Positions 32,775 to 42,189 of a stretch of DNA of 64,000 nt are shown one piece after another; positions within the stretch are counted from its first letter, which is position 1; each line of letters starts with the position of its first letter. The translations under genes and the position numbers were made by a program. The DNA is taken from contig OY762456.1 in assembly GCA_963665785.1 (NCBI GenBank), positions 2,976,001 to 3,040,000 of the forward strand, read 5' to 3'. The notes beneath the pieces are model-generated. The model did not search any database and had not been told where the DNA came from. It saw nothing but the letters and a program-made list of their open reading frames with translations. The stretch is from UBA7455 sp026713185 (GTDB lineage: Bacteria; Pseudomonadota; Gammaproteobacteria; Pseudomonadales; Azotimanducaceae).

Positions 32775-33842
32775 ATGGCGACAAAAACACGCGCAGCGGT
32801 AAAAGTAGAACATGGGCAGCCATTAGTGGTTGAGGAGCTTGTTCTACAGGACCCGCAGGAATCAGAGGTACTGGTGGAATTGTTCGCATCGGGCATATGC
32901 CACTCCCAGCTGCATCAGATTCACAGTCCCCATTCGCGGATGCCGGGTTTGCTTGGACATGAGGCCACCGGCGTTGTCCTGAAAGTTGGCAGCGAAGTGA
33001 CTCACCTCAAAGAAGGTGATCACTGTATGGTCACATGGGTGCCCCGCGATGTCAAAGTCGATAGCCCTTCGCCAACTCCGACCCGATTTGAGTTCCGTGG
33101 CAAACAATACATAGGCGGCGCCGTTTACACCTGGGCGGAGCATGTTCTGGTCCACGAACAAATGGTGTTGCCTCTGTCCAAAGATGTTGAGACTGCGGCG
33201 ACCGCTATTGTCGGTTGTGCAACGGTCACCGGTGTTGGCGCTGTGATGGGTACTGCCAATGTGCAGAAAGGCCAGTCAGTGGCTGTCATTGGTGTGGGTG
33301 GTGTTGGAATCAATGTGATCGCGGGGGCAAAGATTGCCGGTGCAAACCCAATCATTGCGGTCGACCTGCTCGACGAGAAACTTGACTTTGCCAGGGAGTT
33401 TGGCGCCACGCACACTGTCAATGCAAAGGACACCGATGCGGTTGAGGCGATTCGTGAGATCACCGGTGGTGGCGCTGATTTTGCTTTTGACGCCATAGGT
33501 GGACCAGTAACCACACCGCAGATTCTTGCCGCGGTCCGGTATGGTCGCCTCGGCGCCACCAAGGGTGGAGTCGCTGTTGTAGTCGGAATCCCCCAGGGAC
33601 CTGTTACACTTCCTCCCGGGTCGTATCCCATGGGCGAGAAGTCACTGATAGGATCACTTGGTGGTTCCAGCCACCCGGACACGGACTATCCCCAATACAT
33701 CGATTGGTATCTGAATGGCGAGCTGCCGCTTGATAAAATGATTACCACGATTTACCCGGGTCTGGACGACATCAATGAGGGTGTGCGTGCACTTGAGAAT
33801 GGTGAAATTCAGGGACGTTCGATCATGGTATTCAGGCAATAA
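32775..33842 (+). CDS. Zinc-dependent medium-chain alcohol dehydrogenase
   Basis: A 355-residue MDR-superfamily alcohol dehydrogenase. The catalytic zinc ligands are C42 (SGICHSQLH), H62 with E63 (LLGHEATG) and C148 (VGCATVTGVGAV). The coenzyme motif is VAVIGVGGVGINVI, followed by AVDLLDEKLDFA, whose Asp favours NAD. The four-cysteine lobe that binds structural zinc in class I/III enzymes is missing; the region between residues 85 and 120 has none of those Cys. It is otherwise close to class III/NDMA-dependent types. It converges with the aminotransferase gene six bases later. Confidence 0.87.
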   Translation: MATKTRAAVKVEHGQPLVVEELVLQDPQESEVLVELFASGICHSQLHQIHSPHSRMPGLLGHEATGVVLKVGSEVTHLKEGDHCMVTWVPRDVKVDSPSPTPTRFEFRGKQYIGGAVYTWAEHVLVHEQMVLPLSKDVETAATAIVGCATVTGVGAVMGTANVQKGQSVAVIGVGGVGINVIAGAKIAGANPIIAVDLLDEKLDFAREFGATHTVNAKDTDAVEAIREITGGGADFAFDAIGGPVTTPQILAAVRYGRLGATKGGVAVVVGIPQGPVTLPPGSYPMGEKSLIGSLGGSSHPDTDYPQYIDWYLNGELPLDKMITTIYPGLDDINEGVRALENGEIQGRSIMVFRQ

Positions 33843-33848
33843 ACCGCC

Positions 33849-35030
33849 TCATCCGTATCTAACCTGCGCCTTGCCAAATGCGTCGTCGAGTTGACGACGC
33901 TTCGCTTCTATATCCGCACAAACAGCGTACCGGACGTATCCGGGAAAATGTACGCCCACCACCCCGGTTTCCTCGATCATCATCATATTGAAATGTTCCG
34001 CGCTATCAACCCGTCTTCCAAACGCACGCGATGGCGTCAACCATAATGTAAAGAATCCAGCCTGAGGCTTGAGTGCGAGTTGCATCCCTCGAGCCGTCAA
34101 AATACTGATCAACAAGTCGAGACGAGAACGGTATATCTCCCGATACCCTGCAATGCCAGCTTGATCCTGCTCAAAAGCAACCACGACACCTGCCGCCATC
34201 GGCGCCACAAAACCGGCATCCGTTTTCCCCTTCACCTCCTTGATATCGCCAATAAAATCAGGTGACCCTACCATGGCTCCAACGTGCCATCCCGTCCCGT
34301 TACCGATCAACTTCGCAGCAGTAAATCCTTCAGCCCATGACAGGTCGGGAAAATCCGGGGCAACCTCTGTCAACGTCGAACTGTCCGGAGTATGGCTGAG
34401 CACACAATAGGCCGCGTCGTTGAACAATCGGATATTTTCGTCACTGCAGAACCGGCACAGCTCTCGCAACCATGACCCGGTCGCCACCTGTCCCGATGGA
34501 TTGTGCGGATAATTCATCATAATGAGGTCGGTTCCGGGTTGTATCTCTGCCGGAGAAAATCGGAATTGATTGCCGGTGTTCAGCGGCAATGCCTGATGTG
34601 TAACCCGCGGGTGATAGTCACACCAATCTGCTGGAATTGGATAACCCGGACGGGTTGTTGTCGCGACCATGACGTCTTGCTGCGCGCAACCGCAGGCCAG
34701 TGGGACAAGACCCAGCAATGATTTGATTCCCGGTATGGGAACGTAGTCGATCTCCAGAGAGTCAAGCTGCCGTGTTGTGTGAGCCTTGACAAATCGCGGT
34801 GCGAAATCGGGAACCCCCGGGCTCGCATTGTACTGGTAGGCATGCATGGCCTGCGAATCACTCATAACAGCTTGTGCGGCGGCTTTTCGAGCGCTCAACA
34901 ATGCGGGTCCTTTAGGCTCTCCAATGGATAAATCCAGTAACGCAATACCCGCAGCTTCTGCTTCCGCCCGCTTCTCCCGGACAGTCTGCAGGACATTCCC
35001 ACTGCCTGGAGGCAATCGTGATATTCTCAT
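33849..35030 (-). CDS. Class I/II PLP-dependent aminotransferase
   Basis: A 393-residue fold-type I aminotransferase resembling the succinyldiaminopimelate/LL-diaminopimelate branch. PLP contacts are NYPHNPSG (N176), NDAAYCVL (D205) and the Schiff-base lysine K240 in FTAAKLIGNG. The motif that is usually GWRVG reads GWHVG, with His249 for Arg. The C-terminal HFPGYVRYAV has the carboxylate-binding Arg. No other lysine-biosynthesis gene is near, so a role in amino-acid or amine catabolism is equally possible. Confidence 0.87.
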   Translation of the reverse strand: MRISRLPPGSGNVLQTVREKRAEAEAAGIALLDLSIGEPKGPALLSARKAAAQAVMSDSQAMHAYQYNASPGVPDFAPRFVKAHTTRQLDSLEIDYVPIPGIKSLLGLVPLACGCAQQDVMVATTTRPGYPIPADWCDYHPRVTHQALPLNTGNQFRFSPAEIQPGTDLIMMNYPHNPSGQVATGSWLRELCRFCSDENIRLFNDAAYCVLSHTPDSSTLTEVAPDFPDLSWAEGFTAAKLIGNGTGWHVGAMVGSPDFIGDIKEVKGKTDAGFVAPMAAGVVVAFEQDQAGIAGYREIYRSRLDLLISILTARGMQLALKPQAGFFTLWLTPSRAFGRRVDSAEHFNMMMIEETGVVGVHFPGYVRYAVCADIEAKRRQLDDAFGKAQVRYG

Positions 35031-35166
35031 CTCATCTCCTGTTCCGTGGACAGTTTACTCATTTCCATCATTGCAGCGTAGTGTGTTCTATTCGCCGTGT
35101 ATACGTGTACTGCGTTATGATCGACACCTTCACACAAATTCACTGGATCTTGAAGCGGAGAGTGAT

Positions 35167-35508
35167 ATGCCGGTACGAATGGACAAACCCTGGGCGCCTT
35201 TGAACGAGGACTCCCTTAAGATAATAGCATCGCATCTTGGGGTCTATCAGCTCGCCAACGATGCCGGTGACATCGTCTATATCGGCGTTGCCGATGCACG
35301 CACATTATTCGGCCTTAAGGGGGAACTGCAAAAAGCCATCGCCAATCCTCCGGCAGGCGCCAGTCAGTTTCGGGTCGAGGTCAACATGGCCTATCGCACG
35401 CGGCATGCAGAACTCCTGGAAGCCTACCAACACGACCATGGGAACTTACCGGCCGCAAACACGGATATCGATTCCCGGATGCTTGGTCGTTTGCGCCCGG
35501 CTGGATGA
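35167..35508 (+). CDS. Small GIY-YIG-like protein (DUF7508 type)
   Basis: A 113-residue protein beginning MPVRMDKPWAPLNEDS, with LGVYQLANDAGDIVYIGVAD in the first third. This spacing (GVYQL...IVYIG) resembles the start of the GIY-YIG fold, but the downstream catalytic Arg/Glu helix is only loosely represented (RTRHAELLEAY). I connect it with the DUF7508 family from memory. The open frame reaches 34846, but the ATG at 35167 has GGAG six bases before it. It is followed 20 bp later by the acyl-CoA dehydrogenase and probably shares its transcript. Confidence 0.72.
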   Translation: MPVRMDKPWAPLNEDSLKIIASHLGVYQLANDAGDIVYIGVADARTLFGLKGELQKAIANPPAGASQFRVEVNMAYRTRHAELLEAYQHDHGNLPAANTDIDSRMLGRLRPAG

Positions 35509-35528
35509 GTGAAGAGGAGGATACGTAG

Positions 35529-36692
35529 ATGGATATGGCTCTCAGTGACGAACAACGCATTATCATCGATATGGTCCGTCGCTTCGTACGGGAAGAGATT
35601 GTACCGCTCGAGGACAATCTCGATCCGGATGCGGACGAGGTCTCGCCGGAAAAACTCGCCGAACTGGTCGGAAAAACCAGGGAAATGGGCCTTCACGGCC
35701 TGGACACACCACCCGAGTATGGCGGACCGGACATCGATCTGGTCACGCGCTGCCTGATCGCCATAGAGTGCAGTCAGCACCGGGCCGGGCTCTATGCACC
35801 CTGTTATAACGCCTTCGGCGGGGCGCGCCAGGCACAATTGTTTGAGGCGACCGAAATCCAGAAGGAAAAGTATCTCTACCCGATGCTCCGGGGAGAAAAG
35901 AAAGCCTTCTTCGGCCTGTCCGAACCGTCCGGTGGCAGCGATCCCGGGCGGGCGATACAAACTCGTGCTGTGCGCGCAGGTGACCATTGGGTTCTCAATG
36001 GCACCAAGTTGTGGATCAGCGGAGCGGATCGCGCAGATTACGGGTTGGTCTTCGCGCGTACAGGAGGACCTGGACGCGGCGGTGTTACTGCCTTCATTGT
36101 CGAAACCGAATGGGAAGGCTTTAACGTCCGCCGGGTCGTGCACACGTTGCGCTCGGCAAAATATGCAACCGAAATCCAGCTCGAAGATCTACGGGTCCCG
36201 CATGAGAACATTCTTGGTGAGGAGGGCGGCGGATTTGCGATTGCCAACGACCGCCTCTCTCGACAACGCGTGCCCTATTCAGCGGAATGCCTTGGCGTTG
36301 CCATCAAAGCTCATGAAATGGCGACGGAATATTCTAAAATTCGGGAGACCTTCGGCGCACCTCTTTCGCACCGGCAGGGTATTCAATGGATGCTGGTGGA
36401 GAATGAGATAGACATCCGTGCGGCCAGGCTGCTGGTGTTCGATGCTGCCGCGAAAGCAGACCGGGGTGAGCCTTTCCGCACCGAATCGGCCATCGCGAAA
36501 CTGGTCGCTACCGAGAACAGCTTCCAGGTCGTGGATCGCTCGATGCAGATTCACGGTGCGCTTGGTGTCGCCAAGGACATGCCGCTCGAACGCTGGTTTC
36601 GCGAGATGCGCATCCGTCGTATCGGCGAGGGACCGAGTGAAGTCCAAAAACATGTGATCGCCCGTGACATCCTGAACGAATCGCTGCGGTAG
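35529..36692 (+). CDS. Acyl-CoA dehydrogenase
   Basis: A 387-residue FAD enzyme that forms the alpha-beta double bond of an acyl-CoA. Marks include FFGLSEPSGGSDPGRAIQTRA, NGTKLWISGADRADYG, the FAD-binding RETFGAPLSHRQGIQWML and the C-terminal QIHGALGVAKDMPLERWFRE with IGEGPSEVQ, whose Glu lies where many family members carry the catalytic base. It precedes the two carboxylase subunit genes; in leucine or acyclic terpene breakdown such a trio (dehydrogenase plus biotin carboxylase) is common, but the sequence does not fix isovaleryl- or citronellyl-CoA as substrate. Confidence 0.9.
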   Translation: MDMALSDEQRIIIDMVRRFVREEIVPLEDNLDPDADEVSPEKLAELVGKTREMGLHGLDTPPEYGGPDIDLVTRCLIAIECSQHRAGLYAPCYNAFGGARQAQLFEATEIQKEKYLYPMLRGEKKAFFGLSEPSGGSDPGRAIQTRAVRAGDHWVLNGTKLWISGADRADYGLVFARTGGPGRGGVTAFIVETEWEGFNVRRVVHTLRSAKYATEIQLEDLRVPHENILGEEGGGFAIANDRLSRQRVPYSAECLGVAIKAHEMATEYSKIRETFGAPLSHRQGIQWMLVENEIDIRAARLLVFDAAAKADRGEPFRTESAIAKLVATENSFQVVDRSMQIHGALGVAKDMPLERWFREMRIRRIGEGPSEVQKHVIARDILNESLR

Positions 36693-36806
36693 GTATGAAG
36701 CTCGCAGGTCAGACATACTTACCACTTGAGGACGTAAAGGCAGAGTTCTGAGCAAGGGCAAGGTTGTTGGTTAGCGCACCACCCCTAAACTGGTTAGGAT
36801 ATCGTT

Positions 36807-38417
36807 ATGAACATCATCAAATCAGAAATCAATTCACGATCCAGTGAGTTCATGGAAAATAGTGAACACATGCAGGGCATCGTCCGGGACCTGCTGGCGC
36901 TGATAGAACGTATCAAACAGGGTGGCGGTGAGCGTTATCAGCAGAGACATAAGGCACGGGGCAAGCTTCTGGTCAGAGAACGGATTGATGCCCTGATTGA
37001 TCCGGGGTCGCCATTCCTTGAGTTTTCCCAGATTGCCGCACATGAGATGTACGGCAAGGACAACGTTCCGGCCGCGGGTATCATTACCGGCATCGGTCGT
37101 ATCGAAGGCCAGGAATGTATCATTGTAGCCAATGATGCAACCGTCAAGGGAGGTACCTATTATCCGGTCAGCGTAAAAAAACATCTGCGCGCTCAGGAAA
37201 TCGCCCAGGAAAATCACCTGCCCTGCCTCTATCTGGTTGATTCCGGCGGCGCCAATCTGCCAAATCAGGACGAGGTCTTTCCCGATAAACATCATTTCGG
37301 TCGAATCTTTTATAACCAGGCCAACATGTCTGCCGGGAATATTCCGCAGATCGCCGTTGTCATGGGTTCCTGTACTGCAGGGGGCGCCTATGTTCCAGCC
37401 ATGGCCGATGAATCCATTATCGTCAGGAATCAGGGAACGATCTTCCTGGGTGGCCCGCCTCTTGTAAAAATGGCAACCGGCGAAGAAGTTTCCCCGGAAG
37501 AACTCGGTGGTGCAGAGGTTCACTCTCGAGAATCCGGTGTCACTGATCATTTCGCCAGAAACGATCATCATGCACTACAGCTGGCAAGAAGCGCTGTCAG
37601 TCGCCTCAATCGGGTTAAACCCGTCACGCTGGATGTAAAAGAGGTCGTTGAACCGCTGTATCCAGATAGTGACCTGCTCGGTATCGTGCCAAAGAATGTC
37701 CGGAAACCATACGATGTCCATGAAATTATAGCCCGTGTGGTTGATGGCTCTGTGTTTGACGAGTTTAAAGCGCTATATGGCAATACACTGGTGTGCGGAT
37801 TTGCCCGTCTCTATGGGTACCCTGTTGGTATTGTTGCCAACAATGGAATTCTGTTCAGCGAATCAGCGCAGAAGGGGGCGCATTTTATTGAACTTTGTGG
37901 TCAGCGCAAGATTCCCCTGCTTTTTCTACAGAACATCACGGGCTTCATGGTCGGTAAACAATACGAGGCTGGAGGCATTGCAAAACATGGCGCCAAGATG
38001 GTCACAGCTGTCGCCTGCGCTGGAGTGCCCAAGCTGACATTGATCATCGGCAATTCCTATGGTGCGGGTAACTATGGCATGTGCGGTCGTGGGTACGATC
38101 CCAACTTTTTATTCATGTGGCCCAATGCACGCATCTCGGTCATGGGTGGCGAACAGGCCGCCGGTGTACTGGCCCAGGTAAAACGCACACAAATTGAAAA
38201 TGCCGGTGAACAATGGCCAGAAGAGGAAGAAGAGGCTTTCAAGAAACCGATTATTGACGACTTCGAAACCCAGAGTCACCCCTATTACGCCAGCGCAAGA
38301 TTGTGGGATGACGGCATAATCAATCCGGTCGACACCAGGCGGGTCCTTGGACTCTCGCTCTCTGCCGCCCTGAACAAGCCGATCGGAGAAACACGATTCG
38401 GCGTTTTCAGGATGTAG
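36807..38417 (+). CDS. mccB: Methylcrotonyl-CoA-type carboxylase, carboxyltransferase (beta) subunit
   Basis: The carboxyltransferase transfers CO2 from carboxybiotin to an enoyl-CoA. The 536-residue protein carries LVDSGGANLPNQDEVFPDKH, FGRIFYNQANMSAGNIPQIA, VMGSCTAGGAYVPAM and TIFLGGPPLVKMATGEE, which is the methylcrotonyl/geranyl-CoA carboxylase pattern rather than the propionyl one. The N-terminus (KSEINSRSSEFMENSEHMQ) matches the family start. The alpha-subunit gene begins four bases after its stop, and the acyl-CoA dehydrogenase lies upstream. Geranyl-CoA carboxylase is the main alternative. Confidence 0.9.
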   Translation: MNIIKSEINSRSSEFMENSEHMQGIVRDLLALIERIKQGGGERYQQRHKARGKLLVRERIDALIDPGSPFLEFSQIAAHEMYGKDNVPAAGIITGIGRIEGQECIIVANDATVKGGTYYPVSVKKHLRAQEIAQENHLPCLYLVDSGGANLPNQDEVFPDKHHFGRIFYNQANMSAGNIPQIAVVMGSCTAGGAYVPAMADESIIVRNQGTIFLGGPPLVKMATGEEVSPEELGGAEVHSRESGVTDHFARNDHHALQLARSAVSRLNRVKPVTLDVKEVVEPLYPDSDLLGIVPKNVRKPYDVHEIIARVVDGSVFDEFKALYGNTLVCGFARLYGYPVGIVANNGILFSESAQKGAHFIELCGQRKIPLLFLQNITGFMVGKQYEAGGIAKHGAKMVTAVACAGVPKLTLIIGNSYGAGNYGMCGRGYDPNFLFMWPNARISVMGGEQAAGVLAQVKRTQIENAGEQWPEEEEEAFKKPIIDDFETQSHPYYASARLWDDGIINPVDTRRVLGLSLSAALNKPIGETRFGVFRM

Positions 38418-38421
38418 TGGC

Positions 38422-40422
38422 ATGTTTAAAAAGATACTGATTGCCAATCGGGGCGAGATTGCCTGTCGGGTCATCCGAACGGCAAATAAGCTGGGGATCA
38501 AAACCGTCGCTGTCTATTCTGATGCGGATGCAGAAGCACTGCATGTGATGATGGCGGATGAAGCCATCCATATTGGTGGCTCAGCTCCTTCAGAATCCTA
38601 TCTGGATATGAACCGGATCATCGACGTGGCAAAACAGACAGGCGCCGAGGCCATCCATCCCGGATACGGATTCTTGTCAGAGAACGCTGTCTTCTGCCAG
38701 CTCTGTGCAGACAATGATCTCGTCTTCATTGGTCCACCGGTCACAGCAATCGAAACCATGGGGTCCAAATCTGCCGCAAAGCAGATCATGGAGTCGGCCG
38801 ATGTCCCTCTCCTGCCGGGATACCATGGAAATGACCAGGATCCGGCACTACTCAAAAAAGCGGCCAATGAGATTGGCTATCCCGTCTTGTTGAAAGCGGT
38901 ATCCGGTGGTGGCGGCAAGGGTATGCGTCAGGTACTCAATCCCAACGATTTCGATGAGGCGCTGGCTGCGGCAAAACGAGAGGCGTCATCCAGCTTCGGC
39001 GATGATGCCATGTTGGTGGAAAAGTATCTGCAACAACCACGACATGTGGAAGTTCAGGTGTTTTGCGATGCCAAAGGCAATGGCGTCTACCTGTTTGAGC
39101 GGGACTGCTCGGTACAACGCCGGCATCAGAAGATCATCGAAGAGGCGCCTGCCCCCATGATGCAGGATGGTATCCGGGAAAAGATGGGTGAAACAGCACT
39201 GCGAGCGGCCAGAGCGGTGAACTACGAAGGTGCAGGAACAGTGGAATTTCTGTTGGATAGCACGGGTGACTTTTATTTCATGGAAATGAATACCCGTCTG
39301 CAGGTTGAACACCCGGTTACTGAAATGATCACCGGTCAGGACCTGGTCGAATGGCAATTGAAGATTGCGATGGGTGAGCCGTTGCCATGTACACAGGATC
39401 AACTCACCATCAGCGGCCATGCCTTTGAAGCCCGCATCTATGCCGAAGACCCGGACAATGACTTTCTGCCCGCAGCAGGGAAACTGACCTGGCTGCAGCA
39501 GCCGGCAGAATCGAGCCATGTTCGAATCGATACGGGGGTCATCGGGGGTGACGATATTGGTGTGTTCTACGATCCAATGATCGCAAAACTTATCGTCTGG
39601 GATGAAAATCGCGAACGGGCACTGCAACGCCTGGACCAGGCGCTCGCTGCCTACCGTATCCTGGGTGTAACAACGAATATCACATTCCTTCGCCGACTGA
39701 TTGCACTTCCCGGGTTCGTGGAAAAAGAACCAAGCACCGAATTCATCGAACGCAACAAAACGTCCCTGTTCCAGGTTGTCGATCCTTGTATCGAATCACT
39801 GGCGCCCCTGGCCTGTCTTTACCTGATTCTGCGCCGCCACCAGGAACAGCACCCCAGGTCAATTGATCCAACTTCGCCATGGAACGCAAAGGACAACTGG
39901 CGAATGAATGCCCCTCGTATATTCAATGAGACCATCATTGTGGCAGGAGATGAATACTCCATTTCCACCGAAGCACTCAGTTCTTCTGACTATGCTGTCA
40001 CCGTTGGCGACAACGTCACGAGAGTCAGTGGTACATTGACCGGAAATGAACTGATTGCGACAGTTGATGGTCATCGGCAGGTGGCAGTCATTGTCGATCA
40101 GAATTACTGTATTACCCTGTTTACAGACATGGCAACGTTGGAATTCCAGGTGAAACGGCCAGATGTTGGAGAAGAAGTCAGCATGGATGATAACGCCGGC
40201 TGTAAGGCGCCCATGAACGGGACCGTCATCCGGATTCTTGTTGCTGTTGGTGACCGGGTCATCAAAGGAGACACACTTGTTATTATGGAAGCCATGAAAA
40301 TGGAACATGCCATCAAGGCGCCCAATCCTGGAATCGTGAGTGAAATTTATTTCAGCGAAGGTGACCTGGTCGACGGCGGCGCAGACCTCATCTCTATCAA
40401 GCCATCTTCAACGGACTCATGA
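38422..40422 (+). CDS. mccA: Methylcrotonyl-CoA-type carboxylase, biotin (alpha) subunit
   Basis: A 666-residue ATP-dependent biotin carboxylase fused to its biotin carrier. The biotin carboxylase part opens KKILIANRGEIACRVIRTA and has KAVSGGGGKGMRQV for ATP binding, ERDCSVQRRHQKIIEEAPAP and MEMNTRLQVEHPVTE. The carrier domain at the C-terminus has EAMKMEH, with the biotinylated lysine K626. It follows the beta-subunit gene by four bases. Together they should form the carboxylase holoenzyme; biotin ligase is not in the window. Confidence 0.93.
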   Translation: MFKKILIANRGEIACRVIRTANKLGIKTVAVYSDADAEALHVMMADEAIHIGGSAPSESYLDMNRIIDVAKQTGAEAIHPGYGFLSENAVFCQLCADNDLVFIGPPVTAIETMGSKSAAKQIMESADVPLLPGYHGNDQDPALLKKAANEIGYPVLLKAVSGGGGKGMRQVLNPNDFDEALAAAKREASSSFGDDAMLVEKYLQQPRHVEVQVFCDAKGNGVYLFERDCSVQRRHQKIIEEAPAPMMQDGIREKMGETALRAARAVNYEGAGTVEFLLDSTGDFYFMEMNTRLQVEHPVTEMITGQDLVEWQLKIAMGEPLPCTQDQLTISGHAFEARIYAEDPDNDFLPAAGKLTWLQQPAESSHVRIDTGVIGGDDIGVFYDPMIAKLIVWDENRERALQRLDQALAAYRILGVTTNITFLRRLIALPGFVEKEPSTEFIERNKTSLFQVVDPCIESLAPLACLYLILRRHQEQHPRSIDPTSPWNAKDNWRMNAPRIFNETIIVAGDEYSISTEALSSSDYAVTVGDNVTRVSGTLTGNELIATVDGHRQVAVIVDQNYCITLFTDMATLEFQVKRPDVGEEVSMDDNAGCKAPMNGTVIRILVAVGDRVIKGDTLVIMEAMKMEHAIKAPNPGIVSEIYFSEGDLVDGGADLISIKPSSTDS

Positions 40423-40444
40423 GGCCATTGTCGATTTCGAAATT

Positions 40445-42004
40445 TCATACATCCCTTGCAGGACCGAATGGCAGTGCCGTTTGTGAAATGCCATCCCAAA
40501 GCGCACGCTCCTCCTCAAAAGGTGCGTTTATGATTTCGGCCGGATGGCCCAGTACTGCTGTAGTCCTGGTTTGTGCATCATAAGGAACCCAATCTGCCAG
40601 CGCTTCAGTTTGCGGGTTGCCAGTTCTCGCGAAGTTGATCCAGCTGTCCATCACATGTCCCGCGAGGGTGTCTGCCGCCTCACCTTCGCCAAAGAATGCC
40701 GCACTCTCTTCACTCATATTATAGGTGCCAAACAAGTACCCGATGACTACCGCATGGGAAAGCGCCAGCGGCTTGCCATTCTCCATGATGTAGGGTGATG
40801 GCGAGGTAAACAGGTACTGGTATGCTCCCTGTCCGCGTTCTGACAGGGCTTGTGCAAGCGCATTCGCAGGTAACCACATTTTCCGTGCCGACTCGATGGC
40901 CGCATAAAGCGAGATAGGGTCAGCATCAGTCCCGGCGCTGCTACGGATCTGGCGGTATCCGTCAAAGAGAGCCGTCGCGTCGTCAACATGTTTGCCAAGC
41001 TCCGCGATGAGTGCATCTTCATCCTCTGTCGCCGGATTCTGTACAATAAAGAGTCTCCACTCATCCCTTGTGGTACCGACTAAAACCGAAATACCATCTG
41101 CCGATCCGTTTTTAACGGCTTCGAGGGGTACATCGGGCAATTGAGTACCATCGACAACGGGGGCGAATATCATCCCCCCACCGACCGGCCTTACCTCCTG
41201 GCAAGCCTTCATCAGTGCTTCCGGATGCAGTGCGAGGAGTTTGTCTATATCGTTCTTTGGCGACAAACCAAGCGCACTCATCAAACGATCAGAAATGTCA
41301 ACCGCGCGATCCAGCGGGTTGGCTGTACTGGTCGAACCACTGATTGGACTCGCGCGATGAAAGAGCCCGCGGGCAGGCTCGAAAGCCATCAGTGCGCCAA
41401 CACTCATACCCCCGGCTGACTCGCCATAAATCGTCACGTTGCCCGGATCTCCACCGAACGCACCGATGTTGTCCCGCACCCATTTGAGCGCCATGGTCTG
41501 GTCAAGTAACCCTTCGTTGCCACTAGCAGGAATGCGCCCTCCGGTAATCTCGTTCAGATTCAGGAATCCGAGTACGCCTACCCGATAATTTATGGTGACC
41601 ACGACAACATCGCCACGGACTGCCATTGAGGTCCCGTCATACGTCGGCGTACAACCGGTTCCGCCACCGAAACCACCACCATGGATCCACACCAGAACCG
41701 GGCGCTGTGCGTCGTCCAACCCCGGTGTAAAGACGTTTAAGACAAGGCAGTCTTCCGTGCGTTTCCCGGTATTGGATGCATTGAATACGAACTTGAGAGG
41801 CCCTTCACCTGGGGCGGCTTGCTGCCAGGCCTGTCTGTTCCATTCGGTTGCGGTTCGCACACCCCGCCAGGACTCAGGTGGTTCCGGTGCAAGCCAACGC
41901 CGATCTCCCATTGGCGCGCGTGCGTAGGGAACATCCTTGAACACGTGCGCCCCTGCTTTAACAAAACCTTCCAATTTTCCATACAGTGTGTCGACAATCG
42001 CCAT
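40445..42004 (-). CDS. Carboxylesterase type B
   Basis: A 519-residue alpha/beta hydrolase of the carboxylesterase/cholinesterase family. The oxyanion hole is WIHGGGFGGGTG, the nucleophile S196 lies in YGESAGGMSVG, and EDCLVLNVFTPG is the family's N-terminal signature. No signal peptide is seen, so it acts in the cytoplasm. It converges on the carboxylase genes with 22 bp between the stops and is divergent from the second hydroxyacid dehydrogenase, with a palindromic repeat in between. Confidence 0.9.
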   Translation of the reverse strand: MAIVDTLYGKLEGFVKAGAHVFKDVPYARAPMGDRRWLAPEPPESWRGVRTATEWNRQAWQQAAPGEGPLKFVFNASNTGKRTEDCLVLNVFTPGLDDAQRPVLVWIHGGGFGGGTGCTPTYDGTSMAVRGDVVVVTINYRVGVLGFLNLNEITGGRIPASGNEGLLDQTMALKWVRDNIGAFGGDPGNVTIYGESAGGMSVGALMAFEPARGLFHRASPISGSTSTANPLDRAVDISDRLMSALGLSPKNDIDKLLALHPEALMKACQEVRPVGGGMIFAPVVDGTQLPDVPLEAVKNGSADGISVLVGTTRDEWRLFIVQNPATEDEDALIAELGKHVDDATALFDGYRQIRSSAGTDADPISLYAAIESARKMWLPANALAQALSERGQGAYQYLFTSPSPYIMENGKPLALSHAVVIGYLFGTYNMSEESAAFFGEGEAADTLAGHVMDSWINFARTGNPQTEALADWVPYDAQTRTTAVLGHPAEIINAPFEEERALWDGISQTALPFGPARDV

Positions 42005-42051
42005 TTTGTTGCCCTTCTTTTAAGTCCCATTACTTTACAGCTTCGCTAATC

Positions 42052-42149
42052 AATGGGGTCAGAGTCAAGTGCCAGAGTGGAGTCTTCCTCTCTGGCGCCA
42101 GGAGGCTGTCCCCAATAATTTTACTTATGCACTTGACTCTGACCCCATT
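42052..42149. repeat. 98-bp palindromic element, GGGGTCAGAG variant
   Basis: AATGGGGTCAGAGTCAAGTG plus C (42052-42072) is exactly inverted at 42129-42149. Inside is a second hairpin (GCCAGAG/CTCTGGC from 42071) and the sequence GGAGGCTGTCCCCAATAAT. The arms share the core of the elements at 24555 and 26426 (GGGGTCGGAGTAAAGTGCC), with several changes. It fills most of the divergent gap between the carboxylesterase and the hydroxyacid dehydrogenase, ending 40 bp before the latter's start. Confidence 0.9.
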
Positions 42150-42189
42150 CCTCAGTTTGATAGATTGGATAGAGGCACAGCGACACACC

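Noticed and set aside
34846..35166. A 107-residue N-terminal extension of the GIY-YIG-like protein
   Set aside because: The extension overlaps the aminotransferase gene on the opposite strand; a good ribosome site precedes the ATG at 35167.
36834..37571. A 245-residue minus-strand frame opposite the carboxyltransferase gene, and similar ones at 38986-39627 and 55857-56537
   Set aside because: They lie wholly inside strongly conserved genes on the other strand and show no family resemblance or ribosome site.
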